A stretch of 7,569 nt of DNA from CAZHFA01 sp964534945 (GTDB lineage Bacteria; Bdellovibrionota_C; UBA2361; CAKMMH01), in NCBI GenBank assembly GCA_964534945.1, contig CAZHSB010000062.1, forward strand, positions 1-7,569. Reading direction: 5' to 3'. The notes beneath the pieces are model-generated. The model saw only the letters and a list, made by a program, of their open reading frames with translations. It was not told where the DNA came from and did no database searches. Positions 1 to 5,606 of the stretch are shown piece after piece. The position numbers and the translations under genes are program-made. Positions within the stretch are counted from its first letter, which is position 1; each line of letters starts with the position of its first letter.

Positions 1-835
1 TTGTTGCAAGGACTGTCGCCAATCCAGCATTTTGCATACCTACCTCAATAGAAATTGTTCGCCTTTTTGCCTCATTCATCTTCATAAATGTGCCACAAAA
101 CCAACCAGCAATATATCCAATTAAATTATGTAAAAAAGCAACTAAAAAAATCATAAATCCAGATTTAAGGAGTACATCTCCAAAATGAGCGACTACTCCC
201 CATACAATACATGCAAGACCAATAACAGAAATTCCAGGCATTATCTTACAAATATCAGGATATATTTTCTTTTTTGCGAATAAACAATTAAATGATAATC
301 CAATGATTACAGGAAAAATTGTGACAATTAAAACAGACTTAAACATCCCTATAACATCAACATTCACAGATTCATTGGCCAAAAAATAAACTAAAAAAGG
401 AGTCATAACTGGAGCTAACAAGGTTGAAACAGTCGTCATTCCTACAGAAAAAGCAACATCACCTTTACATAAAAAAGACATAATGTTTGAAGATACACCA
501 CCAGGACAACAACCAACCAATATCAATCCTAATGCTATTCCTTTAGGTAAATTAAAAATATGAACAATAGAAAAGGCAATTAAAGGCATAAATGTATATT
601 GTGCCAAAGTACCAATCCCGATGTCTAAAGGCCTTTTTAATAAAATCTTAAAATCATCTGTCGATAACGTCATACCCATTGTAAGCATAACCATGCCAAG
701 GATTACTGTTTGCATATCGCCTTTTACCCAAACAAAAAAATTTGGATAAAAAAAAGCAATAATAGAAATAATAATAACAAATGCAGATGTATGAGATGAA
801 AGTTTTTGACTTATATTTTGAAAAAATTTTAACAT
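1..835 (-). CDS. Bile acid:sodium symporter (BASS/SBF) family transporter, 3' end cut by window edge
   Basis: The frame is open from an ATG at 835-833 to the left edge, giving the first 278 residues of an integral inner-membrane secondary transporter. Visible family marks are MGMTLSTDDFKILLKRP (about 53-69), the substrate-domain signature VGCCPGGVSSNIM (about 107-119) followed by a KGDVAFSVGMTTVSTLLAP stretch, and EVGMQNAGLATVLAT near the cut end, typical of the second crossover region. Several hydrophobic segments are evident. Family members are usually about 310-330 residues, so roughly 40 C-terminal residues are missing. The known family moves bile acids, ketopantoate or other organic anions with sodium; the resemblance is closest to the bacterial YocS/PanS-like branch, but the substrate cannot be read here. 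The start lies 37 bp after recR on the same strand, so read-through from the recR operon is possible. The upstream purine-rich AGAAAGAAG is only a weak ribosome binding site. Confidence 0.9.
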   Translation of the reverse strand, partial: MLKFFQNISQKLSSHTSAFVIIISIIAFFYPNFFVWVKGDMQTVILGMVMLTMGMTLSTDDFKILLKRPLDIGIGTLAQYTFMPLIAFSIVHIFNLPKGIALGLILVGCCPGGVSSNIMSFLCKGDVAFSVGMTTVSTLLAPVMTPFLVYFLANESVNVDVIGMFKSVLIVTIFPVIIGLSFNCLFAKKKIYPDICKIMPGISVIGLACIVWGVVAHFGDVLLKSGFMIFLVAFLHNLIGYIAGWFCGTFMKMNEAKRRTISIEVGMQNAGLATVLAT

Positions 836-872
836 TATTTTGCTTCTTTCTTTTTTGAGTTCGGTCACTTTT

Positions 873-1472
873 TTAAATTACATTTCTTCCACTTAATGCC
901 CTAGATAATGTTACATCATCTGCATATTCAAGTTCCGACCCTTTCGACATTCCTTGTGCAAGACGAGAAACTTTAATATTCATACTCTTTAATCTATCTG
1001 CTATAAGAAGAGAGGTGGCATCGCCTTCGACTGTAGAAGATGTCGCCAAAATGACTTCTTTGATAGTTCCAGCTTCAAGCCTTTTAAAAAGTTCTTTTAA
1101 CTTCATTGACTCAGGTCCCAATCCTTTTAACGGTGCCCAAAGGCCATGGAGCACATGGTAAATTCCATTAAACTCTCCCATCCTTTCAAACGCGATTACA
1201 TCCATTGGCTTTTCAACGATACACAACAATGAAGAATCTCGTGAAGAATCAGAACAAATTTTACAAATTTTTGATTCGGAAAGATTAAAACATGTTTCAC
1301 AAAAGCATGTATTATTAACTGCATCGATCAAAGCTTTACTTAAACTTTCAGCAATTTCTCGGTCGTTATTTACAATATGATATGCTAACCTTGTTGCTGT
1401 TTTTTCTCCGATTGAAGGAAGCTTTGAAAGCTCTCGTACCAATTTTTTCATTGATTCAGGAAATAATTGCAT
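873..1472 (-). CDS. recR: Recombination mediator protein RecR
   Basis: This 199-residue protein has the usual RecR length and layout. A helix-hairpin-helix (LSKLPSIGEKTATRLAYHIV, about 15-34) is followed by a four-cysteine zinc site (C58, C61, C70, C73; C-x2-C-x8-C-x2-C), a Toprim domain starting at LLCIVEKP (82-89) with STVEGDATSLLIADRL (146-161), and the C-terminal LEYADDVTLSRALSGR signature (181-196). RecR forms a ring-shaped clamp on DNA and, with RecO and often RecF, loads RecA onto SSB-coated gaps. The usual G-L-P-x-G-G turn before LEY reads G-M-S-K-G-S here, a modest deviation. The ATG at 1472-1470 has an AGGA about 9 nt upstream and lies 22 bp after ybaB, consistent with translation from a dnaX-ybaB-recR message. 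Confidence 0.97.
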   Translation of the reverse strand: MQLFPESMKKLVRELSKLPSIGEKTATRLAYHIVNNDREIAESLSKALIDAVNNTCFCETCFNLSESKICKICSDSSRDSSLLCIVEKPMDVIAFERMGEFNGIYHVLHGLWAPLKGLGPESMKLKELFKRLEAGTIKEVILATSSTVEGDATSLLIADRLKSMNIKVSRLAQGMSKGSELEYADDVTLSRALSGRNVI

Positions 1473-1494
1473 GACAAAAATCCTGTCTCAAAAG

Positions 1495-1830
1495 TTAAAA
1501 TAGCCCAGGAATTGACATCCCGCCTGTAACAGAAGAATATCTTTTTTCACTCTCTGATTTTACTTTTCTTATTGCCTCATTTGTTGCGGCTATAATTAAA
1601 TCTTGAAGCATATCAACATCATTTGGACTAACTACACTCTTATCAATTTTTAAAGAAACAATCTCATTTTTCCCATTAACAGAAACATTTACCATACCTC
1701 CCCCAGAAGATGCATCCATAACAACTTGTTCTGTTTCTTGTTGTACCTTTTGCATTTCTTGTTGCATTTTTTGTGCTTGCTTCATTATCTGTTGCATATT
1801 TCCAGGCATACCGCCGAATCCTTTTCCCAT
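1495..1830 (-). CDS. ybaB: YbaB/EbfC family nucleoid-associated protein
   Basis: A 111-residue protein matching the YbaB/EbfC family in length and pattern. It has a Gly/Met-rich N-terminus (MGKGFGGMPGN), a Gln/Met-rich amphipathic helix likely to be a coiled coil (about 12-36), the core beta segment with DASSGGGMVNVSVNG (39-53), then VVSPNDVDMLQDLIIAATNEA (66-86), and a C-terminal MSIPGLF tail. Family members are dimeric 'tweezer-like' DNA-binding proteins that coat the nucleoid and influence expression; the precise role is unsettled. The ATG at 1830-1828 is well supported by AGGAG 6 nt upstream. It lies 16 bp after the dnaX stop and 22 bp before recR, the standard neighbourhood for this family. 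Confidence 0.96.
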   Translation of the reverse strand: MGKGFGGMPGNMQQIMKQAQKMQQEMQKVQQETEQVVMDASSGGGMVNVSVNGKNEIVSLKIDKSVVSPNDVDMLQDLIIAATNEAIRKVKSESEKRYSSVTGGMSIPGLF

Positions 1831-1846
1831 AATTACTCTCCTATTT

Positions 1847-3589
1847 TTATATTATTTTTTCTATATCTGTTCCAGGAAAAATATCCTTTAACTCTTTAAA
1901 ATTAGAATCTTCATAAACTGTTTTTTTCTCGTTTTCTTTTTCTTTCTTTTCTTCTTCCTTTTCCTTTCCGACTACAGTATGTAAAGAATCAAAATCTTTT
2001 GGCGAAATTTCTTCAAATTGTAAATACCAATCCTTGCTTCCTGTAAATTCTTCTATTCGCCTTAAAAGCAACTCTTTATTTTCACTAGTTTTAAAATAAT
2101 GAATTATGGAAGTTGCTCCTTTTACCTTTATTGATTTCTCATTTAATACAAATTCGACCCTTTTTAAATAAGACTCTAAGACTTTCGTTCCTACCTTTTC
2201 TATAAATTTTATAAATTCCTCTGCGACAAATGACCTTTTTTCTTTTGGCACTGCTGCGCTTAAATCCACTGACTTATCTTCATGGTTATCTTTTTTTACT
2301 TGCTTTCCACTATTTTTTTTTTGAAGCTTTTGTTCTAACTGTCCACTTAAACTTGTCGCGCTCGAAGAAGAATTTTGTCCTTCTTTATTTTCTATTTTTT
2401 TTTCATCAATATTTATCGAGCTTATATTATTAGAAGAAATCGTTTGAATTTTATTTTTAAATGCAGATATTAACCATGCAATATCTTTAACAGGTTCTCT
2501 TGTTGCCATTCTAACAACGAGTGCCTCCAAAGAATATTTTGGATAAGAACTTTTAATAATTTTATCTACCCCTTGCCTTAGTATGCCAAAAAGATCTTGA
2601 ATATCTTGTAAGCTCAAATCGTTGGATTCTTGTATTAAAATTTTTATTTCTTCATCATCTAAACCAGAAGATGAAAGAAGATCTAATCCATTTAATCTTG
2701 CAAGTAATAAATCTCTAAAATAAGATAAGAATTCATCTAGAAATAAAGATATATTTGATGCAGATGTAAAAATGTTTTGCAAAATTGAGATTGCTAATAT
2801 TGCATTTCTTTTTATTATTGCAGATGACAACTCAACAATAACAGCTCTTTGAACCATACCTAAGATGTTGCTTGTTTCTTTTGTGGTAATTTTTTTATCT
2901 TCGCAAAAAGATACCACTCTATCTAGCAAAGATTGAGCATCTCGCATAGAACCATCAGAAAGTTTTGATATCATTCTTAATGCTTCTGCATCTATTTTTA
3001 TCTTTTCCTCATCTAAAATTTCTTTTAATCTTTCCCTTATTTCATCAAAAGATAACGATCTAAAGTCATGACGTTGACATCTTGAAATAACAGTTTCTGG
3101 AATTTTATGAAGCTCCGTCGTCGCTAAAATAAAAATGGTATTCGCAGGTGGCTCTTCTAAACTTTTTAACAAAGCATTAAAAGCGGAAATACTAAGCATA
3201 TGAACTTCATCTATAATATAAATTTTATATTTTGAATTTGGCGGAGGAAGTGTTCTAAATGATTCTATAAGCTCTCTTATATCATCGACGCTGTTGTTTG
3301 ATGCGCCATCCATTTCTCTTACGGCTAGGCTTGTTCCTGCAGTGATTTCTTTACAATTTACGCATTCAAGGCATGGTGTCGGTGTTGGGCCGTGTATACA
3401 ATTTAAAGATTTTGCAAAAATTCTCGCTATTGAAGTTTTCCCTACGCCTCGGGGACCAGAAAACAAAAAAGCATGGGCAATTTTATCTCTTTTAATTGCA
3501 TTTACCAAACTTCTTGTTATATGTTCCTGACCTGTAACAGAAGCAAAAGTTTGTGGACGATATTTTCTAGCAAAAACAAGGTATGACAT
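1847..3589 (-). CDS. dnaX: DNA polymerase III subunit tau/gamma (clamp loader ATPase)
   Basis: A 580-residue clamp-loader subunit of the replicative polymerase. Domains seen in order: Walker A GPRGVGKTS (45-53), a zinc site C64/C73/C76/C79, Walker B IIDEVH (125-130), sensor 1 ATTE (156-159), the SRC arginine-finger motif (169-171), sensor 2 GSMRDAQSLLD (213-223), then the helical collar domain (about 240-370). A Ser/Lys/Asn-rich linker (about 380-450) precedes a tau-like C-terminal region (about 450-535) and a highly charged Lys/Glu tract (about 542-556) with a short conserved-looking end (FPGTDIEKII). ATP-driven opening of the beta clamp is the known role; tau also ties the polymerase cores and helicase together. 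The start MSYLVFARKYRPQ is the canonical DnaX N-terminus, although no clear Shine-Dalgarno precedes it. It is the first protein gene after the SRP RNA. The linker holds A9 and A10 runs that may permit a shorter gamma form. Confidence 0.97.
   Translation of the reverse strand: MSYLVFARKYRPQTFASVTGQEHITRSLVNAIKRDKIAHAFLFSGPRGVGKTSIARIFAKSLNCIHGPTPTPCLECVNCKEITAGTSLAVREMDGASNNSVDDIRELIESFRTLPPPNSKYKIYIIDEVHMLSISAFNALLKSLEEPPANTIFILATTELHKIPETVISRCQRHDFRSLSFDEIRERLKEILDEEKIKIDAEALRMISKLSDGSMRDAQSLLDRVVSFCEDKKITTKETSNILGMVQRAVIVELSSAIIKRNAILAISILQNIFTSASNISLFLDEFLSYFRDLLLARLNGLDLLSSSGLDDEEIKILIQESNDLSLQDIQDLFGILRQGVDKIIKSSYPKYSLEALVVRMATREPVKDIAWLISAFKNKIQTISSNNISSINIDEKKIENKEGQNSSSSATSLSGQLEQKLQKKNSGKQVKKDNHEDKSVDLSAAVPKEKRSFVAEEFIKFIEKVGTKVLESYLKRVEFVLNEKSIKVKGATSIIHYFKTSENKELLLRRIEEFTGSKDWYLQFEEISPKDFDSLHTVVGKEKEEEKKEKENEKKTVYEDSNFKELKDIFPGTDIEKII
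2313..2322 (-). promoter_or_regulatory. Candidate slippage site in dnaX (A10 run) giving a gamma-like product
   Basis: On the coding strand ten consecutive A cover codons Q423-K424-K425-N426 and are followed at once by TAG in the -1 frame. A one-base back-slip or one added A gives a 426-residue protein ending in Lys-stop; loss of one A ends after I-V-E-S-K, about 430 residues. E. coli gamma is 431 residues and is made by -1 frameshifting at an A-rich site, while Thermus uses slippage on an A9 run. A second run of nine A at 2395-2403 would likewise terminate at about 398 or 401 residues. No clear Shine-Dalgarno-like stimulator or strong downstream hairpin is visible, which favours transcriptional slippage if it is real. 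Chance is possible in AT-rich DNA. Confidence 0.45.
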
Positions 3590-3622
3590 AGCAAAAATAT
3601 AACAAAATACGCTTTAAGGCAT

Positions 3623-3639
3623 AAAAATCGTTTTAAACG
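3623..3639 (-). terminator. Weak hairpin plus T-run after the SRP RNA
   Basis: On the minus strand CGTT-TAA-AACG is followed by A and five T. The stem is only 4 bp and its first bases also belong to the closing helix of the SRP RNA, so the two structures compete. It may be a leaky end for the RNA that lets transcription continue into dnaX, whose start is about 34 bp downstream. Confidence 0.25.
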
Positions 3640-3731
3640 GCAAAAAATGTATCACAGGAAAAAAATCGCTGTGGCTGCTTTCTTCCGAACCTGACCAAGT
3701 CCGCGACCATTCCTCGCACATTCTTCACCGT
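3637..3731 (-). ncRNA. ffs: Signal recognition particle RNA, small (4.5S-like) form
   Basis: The minus strand carries the universal SRP domain IV core: GGTCAGG (3696-3690), a GGAA tetraloop (3686-3683) and AGCAGCC (3679-3673), the symmetric and asymmetric loops bound by the Ffh M domain. The loop is closed by TTC/GAA where E. coli has UCC/GGA, a compensatory change that keeps pairing. Outside it TCGC (3706-3703) pairs with GCGA (3669-3666), GGAA with TTCC, and a long terminal helix joins CGGTGAAGAATGT with ACATTTTTTGCCG (13 consecutive pairs counting G-U). Length is about 95 nt with no room for an Alu domain, as in Gram-negative-type 4.5S RNA. With Ffh it targets nascent membrane and secreted proteins to FtsY and the translocon. 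Ends are estimated from the helix and promoter, so they may be off by several bases. Confidence 0.93.
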
Positions 3732-3737
3732 CTTTAT

Positions 3738-3766
3738 ATTGTAGCAAGCAAGCTTTTAAAAGAAAA
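3738..3766 (-). promoter_or_regulatory. Probable promoter of the SRP RNA (and perhaps dnaX)
   Basis: Reading the minus strand, TGC-TACAAT (3746-3738) is an extended -10 element. The -35 position (3766-3761, TTTTCT, 17-bp spacer) is poor, which an extended -10 can compensate. The predicted start, near 3731, coincides with the 5' end of the SRP RNA closing helix, which supports the call independently. Confidence 0.6.
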
Positions 3767-3770
3767 GCTT
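3750..3770. repeat. 8-bp perfect inverted repeat over the ffs -35 region
   Basis: AAGCTTTT (3750-3757) and AAAAGCTT (3763-3770) form a perfect inverted repeat with a 5-base centre. AAGCTTTTAA also recurs directly at 3750 and 3765. It covers the -35 position of the SRP RNA promoter, so it could be an operator or an A/T-rich upstream element. No T-run follows on either side, so a terminator is unlikely. Confidence 0.5.
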
Positions 3771-3780
3771 TTAAGTTATA

Positions 3781-3825
3781 GGACACGCACTTTTTTAATT
3801 ATATTACCCCAAAAAGTGCATGTCC
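3781..3825. repeat. REP-like palindrome (GGACACGCAC ... GTGCATGTCC)
   Basis: The left arm GGACACGCACTTTTT (3781-3795) and right arm AAAAAGTGCATGTCC (3811-3825) pair at 14 of 15 positions around a 15-base AT-rich centre. The right arm core GTGCATGTCC occurs again at 5445-5454 and 5531-5540, and as GTGAGTGTCC at 7004-7013. Intergenic palindromes recurring beside a REP-associated tyrosine transposase are what such enzymes are known to bind and cut, so this is interpreted as a REP-like unit of the neighbouring transposase. Confidence 0.7.
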
Positions 3826-3883
3826 TGTTTTTGATATGTCCTGTTTTTGATATGTCCTGTTTTTGATATGTCTTGTTTTTGAT
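3820..3883. repeat. Four tandem copies of a 16-bp unit
   Basis: The unit ATGTCCTGTTTTTGAT starts at 3820, 3836, 3852 and 3868; the first three are identical and the fourth has one C-to-T change. The first unit overlaps the end of the palindrome's right arm (ATGTCC), so the array looks like local expansion of half of the REP-like element. A partial remnant (ATTTGATAT) follows. Confidence 0.85.
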
Positions 3884-3900
3884 ATTTGATATCCATATTT

Positions 3901-3928
3901 TTGACTAAAATCCTAGATAACTTACACT
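3901..3928 (+). promoter_or_regulatory. Candidate promoter for the small gene at 3980
   Basis: TTGACT (3901-3906) is separated by 16 bp from TACACT (3923-3928), a 5/6 match at -35 and 4/6 at -10. The predicted start, near 3935, leaves a leader of about 45 nt. In DNA this AT-rich such matches arise by chance, so support is modest. Confidence 0.35.
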
Positions 3929-3979
3929 GCTACAAGTGATAATTTTTAAAGGTTTTTTTTTTAAAGAAAGGGCAAAAAA

Positions 3980-4288
3980 ATGACTATTATGTCCAAAAAA
4001 CACATTGAAGCGCTTAAAAAAGCACTTCCTAAAAAGAATGAGTTTTTAACGGATTTTACGTTGAACAATGATGATGGGGCTATCGTTTCTATAAAGAAAC
4101 GAAAGTTATTTTCTCGTTGTTGTCAAAAAAATCAGGAGGCTGTTTACGAATGCAGGTTCTTGCCACCAGAAGATGATAATGACACTGGTTGCTTGGAGGC
4201 TCGAAAGTTACAAGGCCCCTACGGGATTGCTGGAATTTGGGGAGAGCCAAAACAAGTCTTTCAAGAAATTGTTCGGTCTCTTCGTTAA
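3980..4288 (+). CDS. Hypothetical protein, 102 residues, not recognised
   Basis: I do not recognise this family. The protein is soluble-looking, with no signal peptide or membrane segment. It has a Lys-rich amphipathic N-terminal helix (about 5-20), a basic stretch (IKKRKLFSR, 38-46) followed by paired cysteines C47-C48, two further cysteines (C58 and C71), an acidic turn (PPEDDNDTG, 62-70), and a Gly/Pro/aromatic-rich segment (LQGPYGIAGIWGEP, 77-90) before a short C-terminal helix. A real gene is supported by AAAGGG 7 nt before the ATG, a candidate promoter upstream, and a strong terminator starting 4 bp after the stop. The second in-frame ATG at 3989 (MSKKHIEALKK) is an alternative start. 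It lies between the REP-like array and the transposase, so it may be cargo or an unrelated resident gene. Confidence 0.7.
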   Translation: MTIMSKKHIEALKKALPKKNEFLTDFTLNNDDGAIVSIKKRKLFSRCCQKNQEAVYECRFLPPEDDNDTGCLEARKLQGPYGIAGIWGEPKQVFQEIVRSLR

Positions 4289-4292
4289 TGCT

Positions 4293-4344
4293 GAGAGTGT
4301 GATTCTTTTTAAAAAGGTTTTTAAAATTATCACTCTCTTTTTTT
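4293..4344. terminator. Shared terminator between convergent genes
   Basis: GAGAGTG (4293-4299) pairs perfectly with CACTCTC (4331-4337) and is followed by seven T (4338-4344), a standard intrinsic terminator for the plus-strand gene ending at 4288. The interior is AT-rich, with further pairing possible (AT with AT beside the stem, and TTTTTAAAAA). The T-tract runs into the transposase stop codon at 4345-4343. On the minus strand the hairpin lies just after that stop but lacks a good U-tract, so it is mainly a plus-strand terminator. Confidence 0.8.
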
Positions 4345-5347
4345 ACTTAATAAAAATTTTAGACGCCAAGCTTATCCCTCTAAACCATTTTTGACCAATT
4401 TTAAAAGCTTCTTTTCGCATCGACTCCTTGCTTCCCATAAATCTTGAAAATGCACCATTTGTTTTTTCCAAATTTTCTATCCAATTATCACTATTTATTT
4501 TTAATCTTTTTAATATTGGAATTATTGTTTGAGGAATATTTCCTCTTTTATCTTTTTTCAATTCTCTTCCCGCAATATCTAATATTACCAAATACTCACT
4601 CAAACTAATCGGTAAAAATCCTCCATCTTTTTTATCTATATTTAATAACCACGAATCTCTTTTACTTTCTTTCTCTAAACATTGCCTATTAAAACTATTG
4701 TTAACTTTTTTTAATTTTTCTTTTGCATTTTTTGCCTTTATTCTTTCATATGCACTTGTAAAAATACTTTTTTCTGGAAGATTTGAAACCTTCGCCCGAA
4801 TCGGATTTAAATCTATATATAAAGCACATTGCAATGCACTCGCCTCATCATATATTCTTTTACACACAAATCTTCCCTCCCAAAATCTTCCCTTACACCC
4901 ATCTTCTTTATTTGCTTTTTTAGCGATATACTCGCTTATTGATTTCATAAACCAACTAATATTTACAAGCCTCATTTTTATCTTCCTTAACTTTTCTTTG
5001 TCCTGTAACAATAATTCATTCTCCATTTCTTCTATTACAGCACTTTTAGGATACAATTTTCGCCATCTTGTGACGATGTCTTCATCATCTAATAATTTTA
5101 TTTTTTTATGATTAACCTTTAATAATATATGCAAATGATTACTCATTATTGCAAAGCCAAGAATATCTATGCAAAATATTTCTGATAATTTTTTTAATCT
5201 ATCCTGAACCCATTTTTTCCTATGTTCATAATCTTTATTATCTTTAAAATCTTTCCCGCACAAAAAACATTTTCTAACACATCTTGAGATACAGTGATAC
5301 ATATTGTCTTCTCCCTCTATCACAATATTTTTTCTGGCTTTTGTCAT
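4343..5347 (-). CDS. REP-associated tyrosine transposase (RAYT, IS200-like Y1/HUH nuclease), long subtype
   Basis: A 334-residue single-strand DNA nuclease of the Y1/HUH superfamily. The metal-binding HUH pair is H71-L-H73 in AIMSNHLHILLKV (67-78). The likely catalytic tyrosine is Y140 in SWFMKSISEYIAKKAN (131-146). GRFWEGRF (153-160) and YIDLNPIRAKV (177-187) are strongly conserved RAYT marks. The N-terminus has a cysteine group (C19, C23, C27, C30) before YEHRKKWVQDRL (40-51), and a long C-terminal domain follows (about 230-334), both typical of the roughly 310-330-residue subtype. No stop or frameshift interrupts it and all key residues are present, so it looks functional. The ATG at 5347-5345 has AGGAG 4 nt upstream; Met16 is a less likely start. 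Such enzymes are usually single-copy and act on palindromic REP repeats elsewhere in the genome; matching candidate repeats lie on both sides here. Confidence 0.93.
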   Translation of the reverse strand: MTKARKNIVIEGEDNMYHCISRCVRKCFLCGKDFKDNKDYEHRKKWVQDRLKKLSEIFCIDILGFAIMSNHLHILLKVNHKKIKLLDDEDIVTRWRKLYPKSAVIEEMENELLLQDKEKLRKIKMRLVNISWFMKSISEYIAKKANKEDGCKGRFWEGRFVCKRIYDEASALQCALYIDLNPIRAKVSNLPEKSIFTSAYERIKAKNAKEKLKKVNNSFNRQCLEKESKRDSWLLNIDKKDGGFLPISLSEYLVILDIAGRELKKDKRGNIPQTIIPILKRLKINSDNWIENLEKTNGAFSRFMGSKESMRKEAFKIGQKWFRGISLASKIFIK

Positions 5348-5378
5348 ATGTCTCCTAAATATTATTAAAAAAAATAAT

Positions 5379-5553
5379 TTCTCTACAATTTCTATCTTCG
5401 AATATTTAATATTTAAAGTTTCCTATTTTGATTAAAAGTAAAAAGTGCATGTCCTTTTTTATGCTTCTCTACAATTTCTATCTTCGAATATTTAATATTT
5501 AAAGTTTCCTATTTTGATTAAAAGTAAAAAGTGCATGTCCTTTTTTATGCTTC
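5379..5553. repeat. Perfect 86-bp tandem duplication carrying the GTGCATGTCC motif
   Basis: Bases 5379-5464 and 5465-5550 are identical by eye, and the next three bases (5551-5553) begin a third copy before diverging. Each copy holds A5-GTGCATGTCC-T6 at its right part (cores 5445-5454 and 5531-5540). The first copy begins 31 bp before the transposase start codon, so any promoter of that gene would lie in or next to duplicated DNA. Absence of any difference between copies points to a recent event or active homogenisation. Confidence 0.95.
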
Positions 5554-5579
5554 ACAAAATTGCAAAGAAACAGTAAGAT
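5551..5579 (+). promoter_or_regulatory. Candidate promoter of the permease gene
   Basis: TTCACA (5551-5556, 5/6 to consensus) and TAAGAT (5574-5579, 4/6) are separated by 17 bp. Transcription would start near 5586, leaving a short leader that still contains the AAGGGG ribosome binding site. The -35 begins exactly at the edge of the 86-bp duplication. Confidence 0.4.
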
Positions 5580-5589
5580 ACTTTTTTAT

Positions 5590-5595
5590 AAGGGG
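5590..5595 (+). promoter_or_regulatory. Ribosome binding site that decides the permease start
   Basis: AAGGGG ends only 2 nt before the first in-frame ATG (5598) but 11 nt before the second (5607). Two bases is too close for initiation, so 5607 is the more likely start. The same bases continue as GGGGACATG, a partial inverted match to the REP-like core. Confidence 0.5.
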
Positions 5596-5606
5596 ACATG
5601 TCTATT

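Noticed and set aside
2230..2433. Plus-strand open frame of 67 codons
   Set aside because: It is antisense to the poly-Lys/Asn linker of dnaX; its Phe/Leu-rich product merely mirrors A-rich codons and it has no ribosome binding site.
3294..3530. Plus-strand open frame of 78 codons
   Set aside because: It lies opposite the Walker A and zinc-site region of dnaX, whose motifs are unmistakable on the minus strand.
3781..3883. CRISPR array
   Set aside because: The 16-bp units are contiguous with no variable spacers, and no cas genes are present.
4173..4394. Plus-strand open frame of 73 codons overlapping the small gene
   Set aside because: It is out of frame with the better-supported gene at 3980, runs through the terminator hairpin, and enters the transposase antisense.
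4698..5111. Plus-strand open frame of 137 codons with a hydrophobic product
   Set aside because: It is antisense to the transposase; the apparent membrane protein comes from Lys-rich codons read backwards.
4343..5347. Complete IS200/IS605 insertion sequence with defined ends
   Set aside because: The enzyme is of the RAYT type, the flanks are not matching subterminal hairpins on both sides, and no accessory TnpB is present; only the gene and nearby repeats can be supported.
5359..5388. Possible transposase promoter TTGTAG-18 bp-TAATAT on the minus strand
   Set aside because: The predicted start would fall on the ribosome binding site itself, and both boxes are weak in very AT-rich DNA.
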